Below are positions 1-5,246 of a stretch of DNA of 7,657 nt, one piece after another. Numbering within the stretch: position 1 is the first letter of the stretch; every line of letters begins with the position of its first letter. Origin of the DNA: Tangfeifania sp. (GTDB lineage Bacteria > Bacteroidota > Bacteroidia > Bacteroidales > Prolixibacteraceae); contig JAGYMR010000127.1 in NCBI GenBank assembly GCA_018400515.1, forward strand, positions 1 through 7,657, written 5' to 3'. The notes below the pieces were generated by a model. That model searched no databases and had not been told where the DNA came from. It worked only from the letters and a program-made list of their open reading frames with translations. Position numbers and translations under genes: made by a program.

Positions 1-151
1 CAATATTGGGATTGATCAAAACGGTTTCAATCCCTTCTTCTTTCAATGCCTTTAAAGCCTGCGAACCGGAATAATCAAATTCTCCTGCTTCCCCGATTTT
101 CAAGGCTCCTGAACCGAGGATGATTGCTTTTTTTATTTTTGGATTTATCAT
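1..151 (-). CDS. carB: Carbamoyl-phosphate synthase large subunit, N-terminal fragment (runs off the window)
   Basis: The minus strand encodes the first 50 residues of the large subunit, starting [15 protein letters not shown] and continuing into an [18 protein letters not shown] segment. This matches the start of the first ATP-grasp half of CarB (GxGxxxIGQAxEFDYSGxQA in the family). In the family the protein takes ammonia from CarA and uses bicarbonate and two ATP to make carbamoyl phosphate for arginine and pyrimidine synthesis in the cytoplasm. The start is the ATG at 151–149, only 11 nt after the carA stop, so the two are almost certainly co-transcribed and probably translationally coupled. 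No Shine-Dalgarno is visible; the start is preceded by an A/T-rich tract. The remaining ~1000 residues expected of the family lie outside the window. Identification is very secure for so short a fragment because of the conserved nucleotide-binding start. Confidence 0.95.
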   Translation of the reverse strand, partial: MINPKIKKAIILGSGALKIGEAGEFDYSGSQALKALKEEGIETVLINPNI

Positions 152-162
152 GATAAAATTTC

Positions 163-1257
163 TTAATCGTTCATCATTAACCGGTGTTCTTTGATTTTTG
201 CAATGAAATCATCAAACAAAAATTCGGTATCGGTGGGACCGCTGGAAGCCTCCGGATGAAACTGGGTAGAAAAGAACGGTTTTGTTTTATGCCGGATGCC
301 TTCGTTGGTCTGGTCGTTGGCATTGGTAAACATCGGTTCCCAGTCATTCGGAAGCGTCTCTGTGGCCACCGCATAACCGTGGTTCTGGGAGGTAATGTAA
401 CATTGGTTGGTGCCTTCCAGAATAACCGGTTGGTTGTGGCTCCGGTGACCGAATTTCAGTTTATAGGTGTCGGCTCCCGCAGCACGGGCAAGCAGCTGGT
501 TCCCCAAACAAATGCCCATCACCGGTTTGTCATTGCCAATGACTTTTTTTACATTTTCCACCGTTCGTTGACACATCGCCGGGTCCCCCGGACCATTCGA
601 AATAAATACACCGTCGTATTCCTCGCCTGAAAAATCGTAATCCCATGGAACACGGATAACCGTAGTTCCCCGTTTGAGCAGACAACGAATGATATTGTTT
701 TTTACTCCGCAGTCAATCAAAACAACCCTGTAAAGGCCGTCTCCGTATACTTCCCGCCTGCTGCAACTGACCCTGGCTACCAGATTTTCTCTGTTGGGAT
801 CGTAAAAATCAACGTCGCTTCCCTCAAACTCAATCTTTCCAAGCAGCGATCCTTTCGTACGTAAAATTTTTGTTAAGGCCCGGGTATCCACATCGAAAAT
901 TCCCGGGACATCGTATTCTTTCAACCAGTCCGACAGGCTCTTTTTTGCATTCCAGTGACTGAAATTAAATGAATAATCCGAAATGACCAGGCCGCTGATA
1001 TGCAGCTTGTTCGATTCATAATATTTGTGAATGCCGTTTTCCCTGGTTCCGTGGGGAACCCCGTAGTTCCCGATCATCGGGTAGGTGGATACCAGGATCT
1101 GCCCGGTATAAGAGGGATCCGTCAAGCTTTCCGGATAACCTATCATGGCGGTATAAAAAACAACTTCACCGGCCACCGGCTTTTGGCTTCCAAACGATTT
1201 GCCCGTAAAGACAGTCCCGTCTTCCAGGATGAGTTTTGCTTGCTTTGCTTTTAACAT
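163..1257 (-). CDS. carA: Carbamoyl-phosphate synthase small (glutaminase) subunit
   Basis: This 364-residue protein is the class I glutamine amidotransferase subunit that hydrolyses glutamine and passes ammonia to CarB. The N-terminal CarA-specific domain (about residues 7–140) begins [17 protein letters not shown]. The glutaminase domain (about 177–355) has FISNGPGDP at 218–226, the nucleophile Cys250 in GICLGNQ, and the His334/Glu336 pair in FHPE, so the catalytic triad is intact. The FGHR segment at 269–272 is followed by Ser, where the Escherichia coli and Bacillus proteins have Gly; I take this as a lineage variant. Length is slightly below the ~380 of E. coli. The start at 1257 gives a normal N-terminus and no upstream in-frame alternative is needed. 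It leads a carA–carB unit divergent from argR. The leader carries a terminator-like hairpin ending 18 nt before the start codon, which suggests attenuation. Confidence 0.98.
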   Translation of the reverse strand: MLKAKQAKLILEDGTVFTGKSFGSQKPVAGEVVFYTAMIGYPESLTDPSYTGQILVSTYPMIGNYGVPHGTRENGIHKYYESNKLHISGLVISDYSFNFSHWNAKKSLSDWLKEYDVPGIFDVDTRALTKILRTKGSLLGKIEFEGSDVDFYDPNRENLVARVSCSRREVYGDGLYRVVLIDCGVKNNIIRCLLKRGTTVIRVPWDYDFSGEEYDGVFISNGPGDPAMCQRTVENVKKVIGNDKPVMGICLGNQLLARAAGADTYKLKFGHRSHNQPVILEGTNQCYITSQNHGYAVATETLPNDWEPMFTNANDQTNEGIRHKTKPFFSTQFHPEASSGPTDTEFLFDDFIAKIKEHRLMMND

Positions 1258-1274
1258 TTTAACCGTGCTGTTTT

Positions 1275-1320
1275 AAAAAAAATGCGCTTAAACCGGAAAA
1301 TGGTCCAAACGCATTTTTTT
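1275..1320 (-). terminator. Terminator-like hairpin in the carA leader (candidate attenuator)
   Basis: On the minus-strand RNA, 1320–1310 (seven A then UGCG) pairs with 1286–1276 (CGCA then seven U). The inner arms 1309–1302 and 1294–1287 add eight more pairs, three of them G·U, around a 7-nt loop (1301–1295). The result is 19 contiguous pairs followed by a run of U ending at 1275. On the plus strand the three G·U pairs become A/C mismatches, so the structure fits minus-strand RNA better. It lies between divergent genes, where an ordinary end-of-operon terminator has no job, and upstream of carA, so an attenuator is the simplest reading. Seven of the pairs are A-U, so termination strength is uncertain. 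The fold is seen in the sequence; the function is inferred. Confidence 0.6.
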
Positions 1321-1347
1321 GTTCGATATTTCTGTTCGCTTTCCCAT
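1288..1347 (-). CDS. Possible carA leader peptide (19 codons)
   Basis: A short minus-strand ORF reads MGKRTEISNKKMRLDHFPV and stops at 1290–1288. The stop codon lies inside the 3' arm of the leader hairpin, so a ribosome translating it would open the hairpin. It carries two Arg codons, one of them (CGU at 1311–1309) within the 5' arm. This layout resembles translated leaders of attenuated biosynthetic operons such as pyrBI, but there is no run of Arg codons, no recognisable ribosome binding site and no homology that I know of. A short ORF of this size in AT-rich DNA can easily occur by chance. It is listed because of its exact placement over the hairpin. Confidence 0.25.
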   Translation of the reverse strand: MGKRTEISNKKMRLDHFPV

Positions 1348-1384
1348 AACATCTAACAGGAGGAAATATATTTTTTCATCAGTG

Positions 1385-1392
1385 CAAAAATA
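1385..1392 (-). promoter_or_regulatory. Candidate -7 element for carA
   Basis: Read on the minus strand this is TATTTTTG, a full match to the Bacteroidota -7 consensus TAnnTTTG and identical to the -7 element proposed for argR. It would start transcription near 1380, leaving a leader of roughly 120 nt that includes the hairpin. I see no TTTG -33 element at the usual distance upstream (around 1411–1417 on the minus strand), so the assignment is tentative. Confidence 0.35.
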
Positions 1393-1413
1393 ATAATATT
1401 TCTTGATTTTCCG

Positions 1414-1443
1414 TTTGTTTTTAAAATAAAATGTATATTTTTG
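1414..1443 (+). promoter_or_regulatory. argR promoter (Bacteroidota -33/-7 type)
   Basis: TTTG at 1414–1417 and TATTTTTG at 1436–1443 are separated by 18 nt and match the Bacteroidota vegetative promoter pattern (TTTG, about 17–23 nt, TAnnTTTG). Transcription would begin around 1448–1452, giving a leader of only about 20 nt before the argR ATG at 1469. The -7 element lies inside the upstream ARG box and the expected start point abuts the downstream one, as expected for autorepression. Confidence 0.7.
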
Positions 1444-1447
1444 CAAA
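1430..1447 (+). promoter_or_regulatory. ARG box 2 (degenerate) overlapping the argR -7 element
   Basis: AATGTATATTTTTGCAAA matches 7 of the 10 core positions of the ARG box (TGtAT, four A/T, tTgCA) and is separated from box 1 by 3 bp, so the box centres are 21 bp apart. Paired boxes with this short spacing are typical of ArgR operators, which are bound by a hexamer. It covers the -7 element at 1436–1443, so occupancy would block RNA polymerase. The match is weaker than box 1, and part of it is explained by the promoter sequence itself. Confidence 0.55.
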
Positions 1448-1450
1448 GAA

Positions 1451-1468
1451 AATGAATATTTATTCAGA
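1451..1468 (+). promoter_or_regulatory. ARG box 1 (ArgR operator), perfect consensus
   Basis: AATGAATATTTATTCAGA matches every specified position of the known ArgR operator consensus wnTGAATwwwwATTCAnw. It ends at the base before the argR start codon and covers the presumed transcription start and leader. ArgR with bound arginine would be expected to repress its own operon from here. No other full match was found elsewhere in the window. Confidence 0.85.
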
Positions 1469-1948
1469 ATGAAGAATCGCCTGCAACGGCAACTTGAAAT
1501 CAGGAAGATCATTTTAAAGGGGAATGTTCACAGCCAGGAGGAGCTGCTATTATCGCTGAAGCGGAAAGGGTATGGATTGACCCAGGCCACTTTGTCGCGC
1601 GATCTGAAAGTCCTTCAGGTGGCAAAAGTGCCCCATCCCACCCGGGGATATGTTTATGAAATTCCTGAAAACGGACAACCGGCGAATAACAAGAAATTGT
1701 TAAGGGATAATTCCCTCGCGGACGGATTTCTGGGGTTGCAATTTTCCGGGGCGCTTGCCGTGATGAAAACGCTTCCTGGTTATGCCAGCAGCATTGCAGC
1801 GGTCATTGACAATGCAGGGCAGTGGGAGATTATTGGGACTATAGCGGGCGATGATACCATTTTGATTGTTCAGCGGGAAGGAACTACCAAAAGTGACCTG
1901 GTCAATGCACTCTTGTCAATTATGCCCAAGTTGAAAAATAAATTGTAG
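1469..1948 (+). CDS. argR: Arginine repressor ArgR
   Basis: This 159-residue protein has the full ArgR layout. The N-terminal winged-helix DNA-binding domain (about 1–70) carries the recognition-helix motif TQATLSRDL at 38–46. The C-terminal oligomerisation and arginine-binding domain (about 83–159) carries PGYASSIAAVID at 103–114 and GTIAGDDT at 123–130; the Asp128–Asp129 pair corresponds to the arginine-contacting acidic pair of the family. Length is typical (about 150–160). In the family a hexamer binds paired ARG boxes when arginine is abundant. The ATG at 1469 follows a perfect ARG box directly, indicating autoregulation of the whole downstream operon. No Shine-Dalgarno is visible. The stop is followed after 1 nt by the ATG of the GNAT gene, so the two are very likely translationally coupled. 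Confidence 0.97.
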   Translation: MKNRLQRQLEIRKIILKGNVHSQEELLLSLKRKGYGLTQATLSRDLKVLQVAKVPHPTRGYVYEIPENGQPANNKKLLRDNSLADGFLGLQFSGALAVMKTLPGYASSIAAVIDNAGQWEIIGTIAGDDTILIVQREGTTKSDLVNALLSIMPKLKNKL

Positions 1949-1949
1949 G

Positions 1950-2627
1950 ATGAAGGAACAGAATCATAATATAGAGGTAAAGATTGCGGGGATGGAACAC
2001 GTACGGTACGTTGATGAGATCAACGATGCCATCGATGAAGCTTCGAAACAACGAGGTACCGGGATTGCCCGGCGTTCGTATGAATACCTCGCCTCAAAGA
2101 TCGGGGAGGGGAATGCCATCATTGCCCTGGCAGGCGATAAATTTGCCGGTTTTTGTTACATTGAAACATGGGGCAACAAAGGGTTTGTGGCCAATTCCGG
2201 GTTAATCGTTATGCCTGAGTTCAGAGGGCAGGGCCTGGCGAAGCGAATAAAAAACAGGGCTTTCCGGCTTTCCCGGGAAAAATACCCCGGGGCAAAAATT
2301 TTTGGTTTAACCACCGGGCTGGCTGTTATGAAGATCAACCACGAGCTGGGGTACCGTCCGGTAACTTTTTCTGAACTTACCGACGACGATCTTTTCTGGG
2401 AAGGATGTAAGGGTTGTGTTAATTATGATATTCTCCAGCGTACCGGCAGATCCAAATGTTTATGCACGGGTATGTTGTACGATCCGGCCTGGGAGAAAAC
2501 AGCCACCGGACCGGGGAATATCCGGAAGCGAAGCCTTATGGATGTGATTCAGAAACTGAAACCCCGGAACGGTTTCAGAAAACAAAAAGAAGCAACCGTA
2601 AAAAAAAACAAAAAAAACAGAGAGTGA
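1950..2627 (+). CDS. GNAT-family acyltransferase, candidate N-acylglutamate synthase of the arginine pathway
   Basis: This 225-residue protein has a GNAT fold: strands and helices over about residues 10–145, with the acyl-CoA pyrophosphate-binding motif A at 86–98 (IVMPEFRGQGLAK, of Q/RxxGxG/A type, R92–A97). After the GNAT core there is an unusual segment with CKGC at 153–156 and CLC at 170–172, and then a Lys-rich tail from about 205. It shows no resemblance to the amino-acid-kinase-like ArgA or to ArgJ. Its place 1 nt after argR and ahead of argG, argC and argD, with no other first-step enzyme in view, suggests it acylates glutamate. Bacteroides are known to use N-succinylated intermediates, and I recall a GNAT in this operon position being proposed for the step, but cannot verify it here. 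Whether the donor is acetyl- or succinyl-CoA cannot be read from the sequence. Two A-tracts near the end make the exact C-terminus slightly uncertain. Confidence 0.8.
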   Translation: MKEQNHNIEVKIAGMEHVRYVDEINDAIDEASKQRGTGIARRSYEYLASKIGEGNAIIALAGDKFAGFCYIETWGNKGFVANSGLIVMPEFRGQGLAKRIKNRAFRLSREKYPGAKIFGLTTGLAVMKINHELGYRPVTFSELTDDDLFWEGCKGCVNYDILQRTGRSKCLCTGMLYDPAWEKTATGPGNIRKRSLMDVIQKLKPRNGFRKQKEATVKKNKKNRE

Positions 2628-2930
2628 CAGTGTGTCTTTTTGATTCGAATTAAGCAGCAAATCAATGTAATCTCTCCATAGAATGAATCGTTTTTTTATT
2701 GGATTTAATGATTGGCACTGCTGTCGCTCTCTTTTTTATTCATTTTTTTCAAATCTGTTCCAACGCTGAGGGCAAAAAAAATGAAATTTTATCGAATGAA
2801 ACGGGCACCAAAACCGGATTAACAGGGGAAAGCCCCATTTTTCGATTTGTCTTAGAAAGAAAATCGGTAAAAATGATGGAAGAAATCTATACTTAATTGA
2901 GATACAGATATTAAATTTAATTTTATTCTA
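2628..2930 (+). other. 303-bp AT-rich spacer ahead of argG, no convincing gene
   Basis: The stretch is rich in A and T runs and has no clear terminator or full promoter. It contains a small hairpin, GGGG at 2825–2828 pairing with CCCC at 2833–2836, followed by T5 at 2838–2842, which could act as a weak terminator or attenuator. An ORF from ATG 2708 to TAA 2896 (62 codons) starts with a hydrophobic stretch, but it has no recognisable homology, start signal or coding bias that I can judge, so I do not call it a gene. Close to argG, TTG at 2897–2899 and TAATTTTA at 2918–2925 are 18 nt apart and resemble a -33/-7 pair with one mismatch in the -7 box. That would give an almost leaderless argG transcript. 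Long leaders inside an operon often have a regulatory role, but none is proven here. Confidence 0.5.
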
Positions 2931-4121
2931 ATGGAAAAATTGGTATTGGCTTTTAGCGGAGGATTGGATACATCCTTTTGCGTAAAATATTTAAAGGAAG
3001 AAAAGGGATTTGATGTTTATACAGCCATAGCAAATACCGGTGGTTTTTCGGCATCCGAATTGAAAGACATTGAGGCTAAAGCCATTCGTTTAGGCGCCAA
3101 AGCGCATGAGACACTGGATGTGACGGAGGAATACTACTCAAAATGCATTCGCTACATGGTTTATGGAAATATTCTGAGGAACAACACGTATCCTGTTTCC
3201 GTGAGTTCTGAGCGGGTTTTCCAGGCCATTGCCATTATAGAATATGCCAAAAAGATCGGGGCAAAATACATTGCCCACGGGAGTACTGGTGCCGGTAATG
3301 ATCAGGTTCGTTTCGACCTGACATTTCAGGTGCTGGCCCCCGAAATTGAGATAGTAACACCCATACGCGACCTGATGTTAACCCGGGAGCAGGAAATTGA
3401 TTTTTTGAAGAAGCACGGAGTGGAGGATGACTACGAGAAAATGCAGTATTCCATAAACCAGGGGATCTGGGGAACGAGTGTTGGCGGAAAAGAGACCCTT
3501 ACCTCCGGAAAAGGATTGCCGGATGAGGCCTATCCCAGTCAGCCCGAGGCTACGGAACCGCGCAACCTCGCACTGGGCTTTGAAAAAGGGGCGTTTACAT
3601 CCATCGATGGTCAGACCTTTAACAGCGGTCCTGAGGCCATCCGGGCGTTGGAAAAGATCGGCGCAAAATACGCCATTGGCCGCGATATACATGTGGGCGA
3701 TACCATTATCGGAATTAAAGGGCGGGTCGGTTTTGAAGCGGCCGCACCGTTGCTCATCATTAAAGCCCATCACCTGCTCGAGAAGCATACACTAACCAAA
3801 TGGCAAATTTATTGGAAGGAGCAACTGGCCGACTGGTACGGGATGTTTCTTCACGAAGCCATGTACCATGAGCCGGTCATGCGCGACATTGAGACATTCC
3901 TTGAAAATTCCCAGGAAACGGTTACCGGAAAAGTTTTCGTTCAACTGAAGCCATTTCATTTTGAATTGTCGGGCATTGAGTCGAAACACGACCTGATGAA
4001 TTCCGGCTTTGGTGATTACGGGGAAACGGTGAATGCCTGGAGTCCGGAGGATGTAAAAGGATTTACCAGGATCCTTGCCAATCCGCTGAAAATTTACCAT
4101 CAGGTCAACGGAAAAATCTAG
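2931..4121 (+). CDS. argG: Argininosuccinate synthase
   Basis: This 396-residue enzyme joins citrulline and aspartate with ATP to form argininosuccinate, the penultimate arginine step, in the cytoplasm. The N-type PP-loop motif AFSGGLDTS is at residues 7–15. The synthetase-specific segment HGSTGAGNDQVRF is at 116–128, with a SINQGIWG segment at 174–181 in the conserved region after it. Length matches the family (about 400). The ATG at 2931 puts the PP-loop at the usual distance from the N-terminus. There is no Shine-Dalgarno; the start is preceded by an A/T-rich tract containing TTTAATTTT. The gene follows a 303-bp spacer and is separated from argC by only 6 nt, so argG–argC form a tight pair. 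Nothing is missing or truncated. Confidence 0.98.
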   Translation: MEKLVLAFSGGLDTSFCVKYLKEEKGFDVYTAIANTGGFSASELKDIEAKAIRLGAKAHETLDVTEEYYSKCIRYMVYGNILRNNTYPVSVSSERVFQAIAIIEYAKKIGAKYIAHGSTGAGNDQVRFDLTFQVLAPEIEIVTPIRDLMLTREQEIDFLKKHGVEDDYEKMQYSINQGIWGTSVGGKETLTSGKGLPDEAYPSQPEATEPRNLALGFEKGAFTSIDGQTFNSGPEAIRALEKIGAKYAIGRDIHVGDTIIGIKGRVGFEAAAPLLIIKAHHLLEKHTLTKWQIYWKEQLADWYGMFLHEAMYHEPVMRDIETFLENSQETVTGKVFVQLKPFHFELSGIESKHDLMNSGFGDYGETVNAWSPEDVKGFTRILANPLKIYHQVNGKI

Positions 4122-4127
4122 AGGGGT

Positions 4128-5096
4128 ATGATTAAAGCAGGAATTATAGGAGGTGCCGGCTATACGGCCGGTGAACTGATCAGGATCTTACTTTACCACC
4201 CCGGGGCCGAACTGGCCTTCGTTCATAGCTCCAGCCATGCGGGAGACCTTGTTTCGGACGTTCATAATGATCTGCTCGGGGAAACCAGCCTCCGGTTTAC
4301 AGGGGAGGCTGCGTTGTGGGATGTGGATGTGATTTTTCTTTGCATGGGCCATGGAAAATCAAAAACGTTCATGGAAAAGCACTCCCTGCCTGAAAAGCTT
4401 AAAGTGATCGATTTGAGTCACGATTTCAGGATAAAGAGGCCCGGTAACGAATTTATATACGGTTTGCCCGAAATGAACCGGAGGGAGATAAAAAATGCAG
4501 GGAAAATTGCCAATCCCGGCTGTTTTGCCACCGGCATTGAACTGGCCCTTTTGCCCCTGGCCGCCCGCGGAGTGCTTTCGGGGGAGGTCCATGTGCATGC
4601 CATTACCGGGTCCACAGGCGCCGGGCAAAAACCCACGGCAACCTCCCATTTCAGCTGGCGGAACAATAACCTTTCGGCATACAAAATTTTTAAGCATCAG
4701 CACGAGGGTGAAATTCTTCAAAGTCTGAAACAACTGCAACCCGCTTACGCCCGGGAGTTTCATTTTTTGCCGGTTCGCGGGAACCATACCCGGGGCATAT
4801 TTGTCTCCGCCTATACCCATTTTGAAGATTCCCTGGAGGTGGCAATGGAAATCTATGCGGATTATTACAAGGATCATCCCTTTACTCTTCTAACGAGGGA
4901 AAGCCCCGGGCTGAAACAGGTGGTCAATACGAATAAAGCCCTTCTTTATCTTGAAAAACACGGAGAAAAGCTGGTGATCATTAGTGTTACCGATAACCTG
5001 ATAAAAGGGGCCTCCGGGCAGGCGGTCCAGAACATGAACCTCCTTTTCGGGATGGATGAAAAATCGGGTTTGCTTTTAAAGCCTGTGGCGTTTTAA
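4128..5096 (+). CDS. argC: N-acyl-gamma-glutamyl-phosphate reductase
   Basis: This 322-residue protein reduces N-acetyl- (or N-succinyl-) gamma-glutamyl phosphate to the semialdehyde with NADPH, the third arginine step. The N-terminal Rossmann domain opens with GIIGGAGYTAGEL (5–17). The catalytic Cys132 is in ANPGCFAT. The GSTGAGQKP loop is at 161–169, and the YKIFKHQHEGEI segment (185–196) holds the His residues of the catalytic and substrate region. A C-terminal GASGQAVQNMNLLFG segment is also typical. The substrate acyl group cannot be decided from ArgC alone; the downstream transcarbamylase, outside this window, would be diagnostic. GAGGGG lies directly before the start but is too close (1 nt) to act as a normal Shine-Dalgarno. 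A 150-bp gap follows before argD. Confidence 0.97.
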   Translation: MIKAGIIGGAGYTAGELIRILLYHPGAELAFVHSSSHAGDLVSDVHNDLLGETSLRFTGEAALWDVDVIFLCMGHGKSKTFMEKHSLPEKLKVIDLSHDFRIKRPGNEFIYGLPEMNRREIKNAGKIANPGCFATGIELALLPLAARGVLSGEVHVHAITGSTGAGQKPTATSHFSWRNNNLSAYKIFKHQHEGEILQSLKQLQPAYAREFHFLPVRGNHTRGIFVSAYTHFEDSLEVAMEIYADYYKDHPFTLLTRESPGLKQVVNTNKALLYLEKHGEKLVIISVTDNLIKGASGQAVQNMNLLFGMDEKSGLLLKPVAF

Positions 5097-5246
5097 GGAG
5101 GGTTCACCATTTCCGGGGGTGGTTCCGGCGGTCCGCCATCAACCTGAACGGTGACCGGTACAGGAAACATTCCCGGTATGAGGCAGCTCTCCCGGGAGAA
5201 AAGAGGGCCCCAGAAAATATTAATAATTGATTTTAATTTTGCTCGC
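5097..5246 (+). other. 150-bp spacer between argC and argD
   Basis: This is the second non-coding gap in an otherwise compact operon. It starts with a perfect AAGGAGG overlapping the argC stop (5095–5101) that has no start codon at a workable distance. It then runs through GC-rich sequence with an imperfect hairpin: GGTT 5121–5124 pairs with AACC 5141–5144, and GGCG 5127–5130 with CGCC 5134–5137. A 12-bp perfect palindrome, TCTCCCGGGAGA, occupies 5188–5199. The last ~35 bp are AT-rich and contain a full -7-type match, TAATTTTG (5234–5241), 5 nt before the argD ATG, but without a -33 element. I see no gene in it. Confidence 0.5.
5234..5241 (+). promoter_or_regulatory. -7-like element or AT-rich translation signal just before argD
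   Basis: TAATTTTG fully matches TAnnTTTG but lacks a TTTG at the -33 position and would place transcription start at or next to the argD ATG. The same TTTAATTTT string lies the same distance before argG. It may therefore be an AU-rich translation-initiation element instead of a promoter. Confidence 0.2.

Noticed and set aside
184..630. Long plus-strand ORF antisense to carA
   Set aside because: It is a shadow frame of carA, which has an intact catalytic triad. Similar antisense frames over argC (4359–4877) and the argD–proC junction (6050–6607) were dismissed for the same reason.
1358..1363. Plus-strand AGGAGG between carA and argR
   Set aside because: No start codon with an open frame follows at a suitable distance, and it lies upstream of the proposed argR promoter.
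1353..1379. Minus-strand 8-residue ORF MKKYISSC upstream of carA
   Set aside because: Its ATG coincides with the predicted transcription start, and it does not interact with the hairpin.
2624..2642. Hairpin GACA-GTG-TGTC with T5 at the end of the GNAT gene as a terminator
   Set aside because: The stem is only four pairs with two G-C, too weak to support termination in the middle of an operon.
2708..2896. 62-codon ORF with a hydrophobic N-terminus before argG
   Set aside because: It has no recognisable family, no start signal, and an AT-rich composition like the surrounding spacer. It is mentioned in the spacer entry only.
2925..2930. ATTCT half-site before argG as an ArgR operator
   Set aside because: The paired left half-site (TTTAA) does not match TGAAT, so only half of an ARG box is present.
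5099..5230. Arg-rich open frame after argC as an arginine attenuation leader peptide
   Set aside because: It has no start codon. The Arg codons are CGG, AGG or CGC triplets expected from the GC-rich composition, and no terminator follows it.
5151..5246. N-terminal extension of argD from GTG 5151 (32 extra residues)
   Set aside because: The extension has no family resemblance, whereas the ATG at 5247 gives the standard argD N-terminus.
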